A stretch of 64,000 nt of DNA. It comes from Heterohyrax brucei (Eukaryota; Chordata; Mammalia; Hyracoidea; Procaviidae). The DNA lies in contig CM053156.1 of the NCBI GenBank assembly GCA_028571685.1, positions 85,377,049 to 85,441,048 of the forward strand, given 5' to 3'. Each line of letters opens with the position of its first letter. Position 1 is the stretch's first letter. The position numbers were made by a program, and so were the translations under genes. Below, one piece after another: positions 10,621 through 22,500 of the stretch. A model generated the notes under the pieces. That model ran no database searches. It was not told the origin of the DNA and worked only from the letters and a program-made list of their open reading frames with translations.

Positions 10621-10904
10621 CTGTGTCCCCTCGTCAAGGCTCCAGCTGTGCTCAGTTTCCCACGTGCCTGTACTCTGAGGAGTCTGAGGTCTGAACCGAG
10701 TCCCTCCAGGCCTCACAATGACTTGTGCAAATATAACAGCCACTTGCCACTCCGTGTGTGTATGTTGTATCAGTGAAGTCCTCACTCACATGGTCCAGAA
10801 GGGGCGAGTGGCGTTAGGAGCTATGCCACCTTTAGAAACTTGTCAGACACCGTGGTCAGAACCTTAGCCCCCACGCCCACAGCCCGCCTGCTGCCTACTG
10901 CAGC

Positions 10905-11095
10905 TGAGTTGATTCCCTCTCATAGTGACCTTTCTGGGCCCACATGCAAAGTAGGACTGCTCCACAAAGCTTTCAAGGCTGTAAGCTTTTGGAAGCAGAC
11001 TGCCAGGCCTATTTTCTGAGGTGCCTCTGGCGTGGTACGAATTGCCAACCTTTCAACTAGTAGTCAAGAACTGAAGCCCATCTGTGCTACCTGAG
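10905..11095 (-). repeat. AfroSINE, minus strand
   Basis: The plus strand reads CTGAGTTGATTCCCTCTCATAG and GGACTGCTCCAC, then GCAGACTGCCAGGCC, the inverse of an AfroSINE 3' half. A paralogous copy is at 41995-42190 in unit C. Confidence 0.65.
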
Positions 11096-11391
11096 GCCTC
11101 CTTATTTCTGCCTAGTACCCTTTAGGGTTGGCCAGGGTTTCCCCAAAGACACACTCCAGAGTCACCCCAAAACACCCTAGGCAGAACTGCTCCCCTTTCT
11201 GCTGTAAAGCCTGTACGTGTCACCTTAGGAAAACCATGTGGCAATGTTCACTTGAAAGACGGTTTTCACCAAACTGTGAGCTTCCTGTAAGAAGAAATGC
11301 ATGGCAGTCAGCTTCCCAATCCTTGCAGTGAGAACACGACAGGCCTTGTGGCTGACTATCGGCTTTTCTATAAGAAGGTGATACTTGTCTG

Positions 11392-11535
11392 CCCCTGACA
11401 GCTCCGTGGTTAACCAATTGTCTGCTCACCAAAAGGCCAGTGGTTTGAATCCACAAACTGCTCCTTGGAAACCCTATGAGCCAGTTCTACTCTGTCCTAT
11501 AGGGTTGGAATCTACTCAAGGGCAATGGGTTTGGC
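11392..11535 (+). repeat. AfroSINE, plus strand
   Basis: Contains GGTTAACCAATTG...GCTCACCAAAAGGCCAGTG, then CTTGGAAACCCTATGAGCC, GTTCTACTCTGTCCTATAG and GGGCAATGGGTTTGG, in the AfroSINE order. Confidence 0.85.
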
Positions 11536-13265
11536 TTTCCTTTGGCTAATGACATCAGACTGGACCTCGTGACTTGCCTTGGGCAAGATGTATGAGGGAA
11601 AACGAAGATGTGCTTGCTAAGCTTTGCATCTCCCACCGACTCTCTTGTCCCTTTCCAATGCCCTGAGAATAATAGGTTCCCAAGAGGGGCTCTCTGTCCA
11701 CCTCAGTGCTGCCAAGCTGTTTTTCCAAAGAACCAGGGCAGAAGGGCACAAGAAAGGACTCCTTTTGTTACAGGCAGAGAAAACATGAAGACGAACAGTC
11801 TTAGGACTAAAACGGCAACACGTCTACAGAAGGACCTTTTCAACTTGTATCAGTTCATCCTTACAATCTAAAATACCTGGAAGAAATGGATAATTTCCCA
11901 GAAGACTACAAATTGTCATTATAAAATAGCCTCAGAAAATGGGAAAGGAAAAAAATACACATATTATTAACAAAAAAAACAAATGATAAGGCAGTCAAAG
12001 ATCCACTCTCTAAACGCATCAACCTCAGACGATTTTATTGGTCAGTCTTTGCAAAGTGTCAGGGGCAAATAATTGCAGTGTTAAACATTAAGTACCCCCA
12101 GAGAATTCAATAACCTCAACCGGATAAATCAGCACCTCGGTGCCAGAACGGGCTCCGGTGTAGCAGTGGCTGTGAAAACGGTGCAGGACCGGACAGTTTC
12201 TTGTTCTGCTGCACACTGGGTCACTACGGGTCAGAAATGACTTAATGGTGCCTAATAACAATAGCAAAGCATTAAAAAAAATGCGAAGAAAGGGTTCGGA
12301 AATCATTAATCAGGGGCACCAAAAGCAAACAAGAGTGCTATAGAGAGAGGACATGAGAAGTCAACCCCACTTAGAAGCACAGACACAAGAGTCCTAAATC
12401 ACACAGCAGCGAACTGGATGGAGCTGTCCCTTACAAAATCAGAGGACCTCAGGACGAGGCATACTTTACTCCAAAAATGACAGGGCAGCTTAAGAACATC
12501 AGAAAGTCTACTATGGAAGTGACGTAGGAGTTAAAACTGGATCCATCATTCCTGTCCTTGAGTATAAAGAATGCAACCCAGCTACAGTGAGAAAGACTCA
12601 CAGGAATACATCAACTGAGCTCTGAGGTACAAAACCCACAGCCAGGACAATCAAAGAAAACACATTTTAGAGAACCTTTCACATAAACTAATCTCTCCTT
12701 TCGTTAGCCAAGTCCATTGTGAAAAATGCACTTACTTATAAAAATACAAATATCTCAAGAGGCAGGTCTTCTGTAACCAACGGGACTACAGAAAAGTAGT
12801 ATCACACTGGAACACTGTCTAAATTCTTGGTCAGCATTTTTCTCAGGAGTTTCCATTTATTTGGCCTCAATATGTTACCATGTTTTAAAGTGCATTGTCT
12901 GCAAATAAGTCAGGTACAAGGTAGCAACTCAACTAGATAATCAATGAGAGTTTAGTAAAGGGACCATCTACAAATCTGCGGGCAGGATTATAGCAACAAG
13001 AAAGGATGGCAGTATGCCACACAAGAGCACAGTGTCCACCAACCCCAGCTCCCAAGGTGATGGCACAGTTAGCAAACTCAGGAGACAGAACGATACAGAC
13101 AGGGCAGTTCTGACAAAAGTTTAGGCCTTGGGCAGAGTTACACAGCTAACTAGGATGATCCACTACAGACGGAGCCATGAAAATAAACACCTAAAAGCAG
13201 CAGAGGAAGGAACTGAGTAAAGGCAAAAAGCCTTCCGACTACATCTTCTTCCAAAGTGAATAAAC
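11536..13265. other. Non-coding intron of unit A with an RTE 3' tail at 12120-12265
   Basis: 12120-12265 is the plus-strand 3' end of an RTE LINE (GCAGGACCGGACAGTTTCTTG then GGTCAGAAATGACTTAATGG, ending in AATAACAATAG). The rest (11536-12119, 12266-13265) shows no ORF, splice-consistent exon or repeat that I recognise. Confidence 0.45.
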
Positions 13266-13267
13266 CG

Positions 13268-13480
13268 TCGTTATGCATTGAATTATGCCCGCCAAATGTG
13301 TTGGAGAGAGTCCTATCATCAATACCTGGGAATAGGAATCTAATGTACTAATTATATCACATACAACCTAATGCCATTGTCTTTCAAGATATTTTAATGA
13401 AATGTAATCAATCACCCCACAACTAGAGATCTTTGTCATAAAGTAGAGGGGATCCCTGCCACCCAATAAATACCGCAAGA
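13268..13480 (+). repeat. Probable partial MaLR-like LTR
   Basis: Begins GTTATGCATTGAATTATGCCC, resembling the start of the MaLR-like LTRs at 16767 and 31933, and continues with short AT-rich MaLR-like segments. It is truncated and weak. Confidence 0.35.
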
Positions 13481-14028
13481 GATCCCAGAGACGGCGACCC
13501 GCCCTCCACTCAGGAAAAACATGCCCAGATGCAGGGTCCGACGGGGCAGTTCCCACCACCAGGATACACGTCTCTATCAGTCTCAGGTCAAAGTCTCCGT
13601 CATCCACTCACATCCCTGGGACTACAGATCCCATAAAACTCTCCCACGACAGTTTAGGGGTATCAGATCAACAGCAAGCTGTCCTTCAGTCATCCGCCAC
13701 CCCCGCAAAGCACCGCGCCACAGCGGGTCCCGAGACAGCCTCTTGCACGCCGCCACCCTCCACTTAACTACTACCCGGGATGGCCGCAGTCCCAGGAAAA
13801 ACAAGCAAACTTTTCCAGGCAGAAGACTCCTGGATTCCCACCACGATCCGTAAAAGCAGGGCCCAGTGAACTCTGGCCTCAAACTCGGAGACAGAAGGTC
13901 TGCGGCGCGCCGGGCAACGGAGTGACTCGAGTCTGCGTCTAACTCACCCAACTTCGTCGTCCCAAAGGCGGGTCCTGAACTGCGCCCCCTCCTCCCCAAA
14001 CGCCGCATTAGGGCCCTCTCCCCGGCTC

Positions 14029-14602
14029 GCCGAGCTCCACCTCTGGCCCACCGAGCCCTCTACCCGGCCCGCGGAGCTCCACCCCCGGCCCGCGGAGCTC
14101 CACCCCCGGCCCGCCGAGCTCCACCCCCGGCCCACCGAGCCCCGGCTCGCCGAGCTCCACCTCTGGCCCACCGAGCCCTCCCCACGGCCCGCCGAGCTCC
14201 ACCCCCGGCCCGCGGAGCTCCACCCCCGGCCCGCCGAGCTCCGCCTCCGGCCCGCCGAGCCCTCCCCACGGCCCGCGGAGCTCCACCCCCGGCCCACCGA
14301 GCCCCACCCCCGGCCCGCCGAGCCCTCTCCCCGGCCCGCCGAGCTCCACCCCCTACCCGCCGAGCTCCACCCCCGGCCCGCCGAGCCCTCTCCCCGGCCC
14401 GCGGAGCTCCACCCCCGGCCCGCCGAGCCCCACCCCCGGCCCGCCGAGCCCTCTCCCCGGCTCGCCGAGCTCCACCCCCTACCCACCGAGCTCCACCCCC
14501 GGCCCGCCGAGCCCTCTCCCCGGCCCGCCGAGCCCTCCCCACGGCCCGCCAAGCTCCACCCCCGGCACACCGAGCTCCACCCCCGGCCCTGACGCCACGC
14601 CC
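14029..14602 (-). repeat. 21-bp GC-rich minisatellite inside the unit A promoter region
   Basis: About 27 tandem copies of a 21-bp unit, typically GAGCTCCACCCCCGGCCCGCC on the plus strand, with variants such as GAGCCCTCTCCCCGGCCCGCC. The minus strand is G-rich with repeated GGG/GGGGG runs. Since 21 is a multiple of 3, all frames stay open, which explains long low-complexity ORFs. It is absent from the homologous unit C region. It lies just downstream of the predicted unit A TSS. Confidence 0.92.
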
Positions 14603-14710
14603 CACCGATCCCGACTCTCCTCACCGCGGGGAGGAGCTCCCGAGGTTCCCGGACTGGAGAGGGAGGGCCTCGCTGGCTCAGCGCCGTCATGGGCCGCGGA
14701 CTCCGCCAGA

Positions 14711-14729
14711 ACTACAAGTCCCAGAATCC
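14711..14729 (-). promoter_or_regulatory. ZNF143/Staf (SBS)-like site, unit A promoter
   Basis: ACTACAAGTCCCAGAATCC matches the known SBS consensus (ACTACAATTCCCAGCATGC type) at most positions. The same 19 bases occur at 44352-44370 in the unit C promoter, though flanks have diverged. SBS sites usually lie close to TSSs. Confidence 0.65.
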
Positions 14730-15224
14730 TCTCGGCCTGCGGCTTCCGTTTGCCCTCTTAGCGCGGCTACCGAGCCAGGCGGGTGAGGCACCCCGAAAGC
14801 AGTCAGTGGGGCTGCAGCCGCTCCCATCTCTAAAGTACTGATTCGTGAAACTCTCGTGGTACTCAGTGAAGTCTCCGTTCCCCGCCTCAAACGCCACATC
14901 GGAAGGCTGCTTTCCAGGGCTTTCATTGACCCACCCTCCCCAGCGCCTGAGATGCCCTTCCAGATGATGGAAAAGCCGGCATTTGATCTTGTTCTGCGGG
15001 AGCGGAGCAAAGTTCTGAGCTTAGGCTCAGGAGCAGTCACTCCACTATCCGTGAGCGCCATATACCCGTGGCCTCACCTGACCTTGTGCTGCCCGCGGGC
15101 CCTTGTAGATAGGAGAAACAGAGGAAAGCAGTGAGGGCTCCCAGTCTCGGTGGAGACCCTACCCTCAACTCGTGCGCTTTCCCCTGCAGTCATTTCCTTG
15201 CCCAAGTTCTCAACGTTAAAAGCA

Positions 15225-15755
15225 GTGAGAGGACTGTCCCTAAAATACAGGGAGGTGATTGAGAGGACTCAGTCCCTGAAATTCAGGGAGGTTGTCTTAT
15301 TCAATGGTCATACCTCGCCATTAGCTGAAAACAGTCTGGTATGCCCCACCTGGTATAACCATAAAGCCATAAATAACTGTATGCCTGCCACCCTGGCCCT
15401 CCTAATCAAAGCCTTTCCCTTATCAAAATCTTGACCACAAACAAACCTTACCGCTTCCCCTTCTGATCAACACTTTTTATCAGACCCGAAATACCCTAGC
15501 CAGAACTTCTTGCTACCTATCTTCTATTACCTGCCATCTTGACTCTGCCCCTCGTCTTGTGTTATCAAACCATAAATCCCCTCACCCCACACTACCTCAT
15601 CCAAACTTATAAAACTATAAAAAACTTGCCCTACTGGCCGGGGGGTGGGATGAGCCACATCGCCTTCCGAACTCTTTCTCTCTACTCGAATAAACTTCAC
15701 TAGACTCTCGAGCTCGTGTGTCTCTGCCCCTGTTTCTCGCCATTCTCCCCCCAAC
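15225..15755 (+). repeat. ERV LTR (class I-like), solo or truncated
   Basis: Starts TGAGAGGACTGTCC and ends CCCCCCAACA. It carries a TATA-like ATAAAACTATAAAAAA near 15608 and AATAAA near 15690. It abuts unit A promoter sequence at 15224 and RTE sequence at about 15764. No matching target-site duplication is seen, so the flanks may be rearranged. Confidence 0.7.
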
Positions 15756-15761
15756 AGATAT

Positions 15762-18475
15762 CATTGTTGTTAGCTGCCAACTCATAGCGACCCTATGCAC
15801 AACAGAACCCTATGCACCCTATGTCCAGTCCTGCGCCACGTCCGCAATCATTTTTATGCTTAAGCTCATTGTTGCGGCCACTGTGTCAATCCATCCTGTG
15901 GAGGGTCTTTCTCTTTTTCACTCACCCTCCACTCTACCAAGCACGATGTTCTTCTTCTCCAGGGACTGATCCTTCCTGACAACATGTCCAAAGTATATAA
16001 GACGCAGTCTCGCCATCTTTGCTTCCAAGGAGCATTCTGGTTACATCACCTGCGGAATAGATCTGTTTGTTCTTTTGGCGGCTCCTGGTACATTCAATAT
16101 TCTTCTCCAACACCACAATTCAAAGGCATCAATTCTTCTGTTTCTATTCATTGTCCAGTTTTCAAATGCATGTGATGCAGCTGAAAATACCATGGCTTAG
16201 GTCAGACACACCTTAGTCTTCAAGATGACATCCCTACGTTTCAGTACTTTAAAAGTGTACTTTGCAGCAGACTTTTCCCAATGCGACGCATCTTTTGATT
16301 TCTTAACTGCTGCTTCCATGGGCATTGGCTGTGGGATCAAGGAAAATGACATCCTTGACAACTTCAGTCTTTTCTCCATTTATCATGGTGTTGCTTAGTG
16401 GTCCACTTGTGAAGCTCTTCTTTAGTTGATATTGTACAATCGATACTGAAGACTGTAGTGTTTGATCTTCATCAGTGTTTCAAATTCTCTTCACTTTCAG
16501 CAAGCAGACTTGTGTCATCTGCATAACACAGGTTGTTGATAAATATTCCTCCAATCCTGATGCCTTGTTCTTCTTCCTATAGACCAGGTTCTTGGGTTAT
16601 TTGCTTGGCATACAGATTGAAAAGGTATGGCGAAAGGATACAACCCTGACGTACACCTTTCCTGACTTTAAGCCTGCCTCTTGATCGATTTACAGATTTC
16701 TAAGAGCACAGTAAACTGTTCCAGAATTCCCATTCTCAGCAACACTAGCCATTATTTGTTACGACCTGTCATGGATTAAATTGTTTCCCCCCAAAACACA
16801 TGCAGTCATGTGGCTAGGCCATAATTCCCAAAGTTTTGTGATTGTCCTCCATTTTGTGATTTTCCTGTGCTGTATGTTAAAGGATTAGGGTGGGACTGTA
16901 AATCCCTTCATAGGATCACCTCCCTGCTCCACTGTAAAAGGAGTTTCCCTGGAGTATGGCTTGCCCCACCCTTAATCCTTTCATCCCACAAGAGATAAAA
17001 GGAAAGGGAAGCAAGCAGAGAATTGGGAACCTCACACCATCAAGAAAGCAGCACTGGGAGAAGAGCACATCCTGCAGACCTGAGGTTCCTGTGCCAAGAT
17101 GCTCCCTGGACAAAGACTGATGCAATACCAGACTTTCCTCCAGAGCCGACAAGGGGGAAAGCCTTCCCTTGGAGATGATAGCCTGAATTTGGACTTGTAG
17201 CCTACTGGACTGTGTAAGAATAAACCTTCCTTTGTTAGAGCCATCCACTCTGGTATTTCTGTTAGAGCAGCACTAGCTGACTAAAACATGACCCACACAG
17301 TCAAATGCCTTTGTGTAGTCAATAAAACACAAGTAAACATTTTTCTGGTATTCTCTGCTTTCAGCCAAGATGCATCCGACATCAGCAACGATAACCCTGG
17401 TTCCATGTCATCTTCTGAATCCGGCTTGAATTTCTGGCAGTTCCCTGTCGATGTAATGTTGCAGTTGCTTTCCAGTGATCTTGAGCAAAATTTTACCTGC
17501 ATGTGATATTAGTGATATTGTTTGGTAATTTCCACATTTAGTTGGATCACCTTTCTTGGGAATAGGCATAACTATAGATCTCTTGCAGTCAGTTGGCCAG
17601 GCAGCTGTCCTCCAAATTTCTCAGCATAGATAATTGAGCACTTCTAGCACTGCATCCATTTGTTGAAATATCTCAACTGATATTCCATCAATTGCTGGAG
17701 CCTTGTTTTTTGCCAATGCCTTCAGTGCAGCTTCAACTTCTTCCTTTAGTACCACTGGTTTCTAGTCATACGCTACCTCTTCAAATGGTTGAACATCAAC
17801 CAGTTCTTTCTAATATAATGATGCTATGTATTCCTTCCACTTTCTTTTGACGCTTCCTGAGTCATTTCATATTTTTCCTGCAGAATTCTTCACTATTGCA
17901 ACTTGAGGCTTCTTTTTTTTCTTCAGTTTTTTCAGCTTGAGAAATGCAGAACATGTTCTTCCTTTTTGGTTTTCTATTTCCAGCCCATTGCACATGTCAT
18001 TATAATACCATCTTCTTGAACTTCCCTTTGAAATCTTGTGTTCAGGTCTTTGTCATTCCTTCCTTTTGCTTTAGTTGCTCAATGTGCAAAATCAAGTTTC
18101 AGAGTTTCTTCTGACATCCAGTTTAGTCTTTCCTGTATTTTTAATAGCCTCTTGCTTTCTTCATGGATGTCTTTGATGTCATCCCACAAGTTGTCTGGTC
18201 TTCTGTCATTAGTGTTCAGTGCATCAATCTGTTCTTGAGATAGTCTCTAAACTCAGGTGGGATATACTCAAGTTCATACTTTGGCTCCCATGGACTTGTT
18301 ATAATTTTATTCAGTTTCAATTTGAACTTACATTATGAGCAATTGATGGTCTATGCTGCAGTCAGCACCTGGTCTTGTTCTGAATGCTGATATGGAGCTT
18401 TTCCATTGTCTTTGTCCACAGATGTAGTTAATCTGGTTCCTGTGTGTTCCATGGACCTGGTGAGGTCCTCCTGGT
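15762..18475 (-). mobile_element. RTE (BovB-like) LINE, minus strand, interrupted by an LTR
   Basis: The plus strand is the reverse complement of an RTE LINE: 3' end at about 15764 (TGTTGTTAGCTGCCAACTC), then the endonuclease/RT region backwards to about 18300 (GGTGGGATATACTCAAGTTC). It is interrupted at 16767-17288 by a MaLR-like LTR, and RTE resumes at 17289 (ACCCACACAGTCAAATGCC). RT remnants contain stops. The AfroSINE tail shared with RTE explains how these SINEs were mobilised (family knowledge). Confidence 0.85.
16767..17288 (+). repeat. Solo MaLR-like LTR nested in the RTE LINE
   Basis: Starts TGTCATGGATTAAATTG and ends GCTGACTAAAACA; it contains AATAAACC near the end. Flanking 5-bp sequences CGACC and TGACC are a near-match target duplication. 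The same LTR type occurs at 31933-32453 and about 39300-39755. Confidence 0.82.
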
Positions 18476-18560
18476 CCTCCTGGTGAGGTCCATGTCTCTA
18501 GGATCACTATGAGTCAGAATCGACTTGATGACAGTGGGTTTTTGTTTGGGTTTCTGTGGT
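18476..18560 (+). repeat. AfroSINE 3' end fragment
   Basis: GGATCACTATGAGTCAGAATC followed by a GACTTGATGACAGTGGGTTT-type tail. A short GGTGAGGTCCTCCTGGTCC direct duplication precedes it. Confidence 0.65.
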
Positions 18561-18774
18561 TTTACTCTTTGAGGGTTAGAGTAGGGCATGCCACTTTAAG
18601 GGAATAACCTGACATCTGATGCCTCATTCAACCAATGGTCTCAAAGCTGTCTAAAAAACAGATACTGTCAATGCACATTATTCTTTTCATAGGCATTAAA
18701 TGGGTCTTTTGAGTAATAGCAGTTGTCAAAAGTTTCATAGTCCCTACATTTAATAGTCCCTAGAGTTATTACAA

Positions 18775-19215
18775 GACAAAGGTGCACCTGACCCAAGTGA
18801 TGGTACTTTCAATCCCATCATATGCATGTGAAAGCTGGACAGTGAATAAGGAAGACAGAAGAAGAACTAACACCTCTGAATTGTAGTTTTGGAGAATAAT
18901 ATTAAACATACCAAGGACTGCCAAAAGAACGAACAGAGTGCTCCTTAAAAACAACAATGGGCAGACCAAGTCTTACATAATTTGGACGCATTGTCAGGAG
19001 GGATCAATTCCTGGAGAAGGACATAATGCTTGGTAAATTTTAGAGCCAATGAAAAAGAGGAAGACCTGCAGTGACATAGACTGGCAAAGTAGCTGCGAAA
19101 CGGGTTCAAGTGTAACAATTGTGGGCATGGCACAATACCAGGCAGTGTTTCGTTCTGTTGTACCCAGGCTCATGTGTGTCAGAACTGACTCACTAGCACC
19201 TAATGACTACAATTA
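18775..19215 (+). mobile_element. RTE LINE 3' fragment, plus strand
   Basis: Reads as the C-terminal RTE coding and tail region (GCACCTGACCCAAGTGATGG, GAAAGCTGGACAGTGAATAAG, ending GTCAGAACTGACTCACTAGC). It is truncated at 5' and has multiple stops. Confidence 0.75.
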
Positions 19216-19555
19216 TTAAAATGACAGTATTATTAATATATGATCAATCCATAATCCAATGCCTGAAGGTAGCCAGCTGGAAACATCTAGAAAAGGGGAG
19301 TCTGTGGGTGGAGGTATATGGAGCCAAGTAGTCTTCCGGCAAATTAGTTTAATATCTTGTTCCATCTCTCCTGAGGTGTTCACCCAGATCCAACAAGAGG
19401 CATTCGCTATAGTACAGACCCTTCTTTGCTCAGCTGCAGGAAATCTAGGGTAATTTGATTATCCAAAATGACCTTAATAAGTGAGTTCAGACGTTTCCCT
19501 TGAGCGGTCATAGTGTTGGCAACATCAGCTGTTATTCCTTCCATGGTTCTAGAGA
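19216..19555. other. Unassigned AT-rich stretch between RTE and ERVL
   Basis: Contains the end of an RTE A-rich tail and a segment (19256-19555) that may be ERV-derived. No ORF or known repeat boundaries can be set. Confidence 0.3.
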
Positions 19556-19559
19556 TGTT

Positions 19560-22500
19560 ACGGCCTAAGAAATTTGGTATTGAGAGTGGTTCTAGAGAAA
19601 CAAAATTGTAAGAATGAATTTTCTAAATTGATTCTCAAGTCTGGTTAGTCTGAAACATGTTGATGGCTCTGATTCCAGCATTATAAAGGGCATTGCTAAT
19701 CCATGGCATAAGCAATAAAAATATGTAAAATATCACCACCAATACATCATGTATTGGTGAAAGTCTAGGTCCTGGGTCAACACACATGTATTTCTACAGT
19801 TTTGTCAGAATAAGAAGTATATGAAAGCTGGTTGGTTGGACTTACATTTGCTGGGTAAATGTAAGAAACAGATGCACTCAGGGCTTCAGAGTCAAAGCTC
19901 AAGTGCCACACAAGTGACCTCAGAGTTCCCACTTCCGCTCTGAAAGAAAGCCTTATTTCTTGTATTAACTGAGCTGACATTGCTGAAAACCAAACAAAAA
20001 GCCTTATTGTAAGAGTGGCTAAATTACAATGCCAGGGAAATTGCCAACTTTGAGAGGTGTCTCAAATTATAGTAAAGCACTGGTAGGGAAGAAATACAAC
20101 ACTGAATCTTGGAATGGGGACATACTAGCAGATAATCAGGAGGCTGGAAACACTAAACCTCTAAATCCTGCTGAATCTCTCCTGCCAACAAAACCACTCC
20201 CTTTTGAAGAGATTACTGCATGGTTGTCTGCTAAACCACCCTGCCCAGAAAAGCCAGGAGCCCCTCCGCTCACATCTAATAAGATTAATCCTAGCCCAGC
20301 TTCCTCCAAAAGTCCTTGTGTGAGTCATTGCTTGCAACATCCGCTGAGGCTGACACTTTACAGGACTGAATGTTCTCTAAACACTTTCACACTCCTGATT
20401 CTGCCTTCTAGACTTTTAACTAGCTTTAGCTCCCAGCAAGCCCTCCAGAATGAAGTAACGTGTGACCCTGGAGGGTACTCCAAAAGAACTGCTTGACTTC
20501 TCTAACTGGCACAGACAGAAAACTGGAAAGTATGTGGGAATGGCAAGGAAGGGTGTGAGATAATGGTTCAAGGGTCCACCCACTGACACAGGTCCACTAA
20601 GTGCAGGTTCGTTATTGTTTCAGCCTGAGAAGTTAGGAAAGGATTTAATGGTTTACCTGGTTGGGTTGTGAAGCATGAGTTATGAGGTGGCCTACACTAA
20701 ATTAAGTTGAAGTACCAGGCCTGCCTTAGTACACTGTAGAATGAATCCAAAAGCTTAGGCAAATTGGCATGTTAGAGTGGATTTATCAGGTTAGACCCAC
20801 AGAGTACCCAGAGGACATACCTTTTGCCACCACTCTGATGAACAAATTTGTAAAGGGAGCTCAACATCCTTGAAGACTGCTGTGATTGCTAAATTTGACA
20901 ATTGGAACTGCCCTAAATCAATTAAGACACCTAACTACAATAGGACCAGTTGGACCTTGTTGTCATAGGGACCAAGTGGTTGCACTCAGTTGACAGAAAC
21001 AAGGTGAGTGTGGACATGGTAATGGACAGCAGAGTCAAAGCCGTAATCAGAATAGTCTGACATGGAGTTACAGCATTGGCTACTTAGTCATGTTGTTTCT
21101 AAGAATGAAATAGATACAAAGCCTATGGAATATTTACTTGACCTGCACGAGTAAGTGAACCTTATGTTAAATGAACAGCAATGTAACTTGAACCAACAGG
21201 ATACACAAGTTGATGGTCCCTCAGTTCCCAGATGTGAGCAATCTTCATGACTCACAAGTCCTTGATTGAAAGGGAAGCCGGGTACCCTTGAGGAAGGACT
21301 TCAATACACTGCCAAAAATTTATACTATTAAACTCTTTCTCAGCCTTTCCCAAAGGGATCTAGTGCCTTTTGCAAGAGTGACTGTTCATTTATGAGAAGG
21401 AAAGAATCAGATCTTTAGGGGATTATTGAATACTGGCTCTGAACTGACACTAATTCCAGGAGACAAGAAACATGACTGTTGCTCATCAGTGAGAGGGGTC
21501 CTACGGAAATCAAGTTATTAGTGGTGCCCTGGCTCTTGTCCATCTTGCAGTGGGTCCAATGTATGATTAGAATGCATGATTGGAACAAACATACTCAGCA
21601 ACCAGCAACTCAGCACCCTGACATGGTGTAAGAGCTAATATGGTAGAAAAAAAACAAATGGAGGCCATTAGAACTGCCCCTCCCTAGGAAAGTAGTAAAC
21701 CAAAAGCAATACTGCCTCCCTGGAAGGACTGCAGAGATTACTACCCCATCAAAGACCTAAAGGATGCGGGGGTGGTGCTTCCCACCGCATCCTCAATTGA
21801 CTTGTCTACTTAATCTGTGCAAAAAAACAGATGGATCTAACGAAATCAAGTAGATTACTGAAATCTTTACCACATGGTCACTCTGATTACAGCTGCTGTT
21901 CTAGATGTAGTTTCATTGCTTGAGCAAATTAATACATCTGCTGGTACCTGGTGCACAGCTAGTTATCTGGCTAATGCCTTTTTCTCCACATGTTTCAAAG
22001 GACCATCAGAAGCAATGTGCTTCAGCTGGTAAGGCCAGCCATACACCTTCAGTTGCCTACCTCAGAGCTACACCAACTTACCAGCACTATGTCATAATTT
22101 AGTCTGCAAGGACTTTGATCACCTTTCCTTTCCACAATATATCACATTGGTCCATTACATTGATGGACATGTTTATGTTGATTGGACCTTGTCAGGGAAA
22201 TGTCAATAACTCTGGACTTACTGGTAAAACATCTGCATGCTAGAAGGTGGGAAATTAATCCCACAAAAATTTAGGCACCTTCCACTTCTGTAAAATATTC
22301 AGAGGTCCGGTGGTGTGAGGCTCGTCAAGACAGTCCTTCTAAAATGTAGGATGCGTCATTGCATCTGGATCCTGCCACAATTAAAAAGAAGGCACTGCAC
22401 CTAGTGGGCCTCTTTGGATGTTAGAGACAGCATGTTTCTCATGCTGGTATGCTACTCCAGCCTACTCATCAAGTGACTCAAAAAGCTACCAGTTTTGAGT

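Larger units (their letters stand above)
13600..15224 (-). promoter_or_regulatory. CpG-rich promoter and exon 1 region of unit A
   Basis: GC- and CpG-rich stretch aligning in its upper part (14690-15220) with the unit C promoter (44336-44870). A putative non-coding exon 1 runs from about 14730 to a good minus-strand donor (CCGCG|GTGAGGA, exon end 14625). The region is cut at 15224 by an ERV LTR, at the point where unit C continues. The TSS is inferred from the SBS-like site and the homology, not observed. Confidence 0.55.

Noticed and set aside
11392..11535. tRNA-like segments with B-box-like GGTTCGAATCC motifs
   Set aside because: These are tRNA-derived heads of AfroSINEs, not tRNA genes; no cloverleaf with an anticodon arm and no proper 3' end.
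13944..14690. Long minus-strand ORFs (248, 181 and 113 codons) rich in Gly, Arg, Ser
   Set aside because: They come from the 21-bp minisatellite, whose unit length is a multiple of three and keeps several frames open. No domain, no splice support.
20029..20496. 155-codon plus-strand ORF
   Set aside because: Part of the ERVL gag/pro-end region; the same sequence is present inverted at 6200-6440. Not a host gene.
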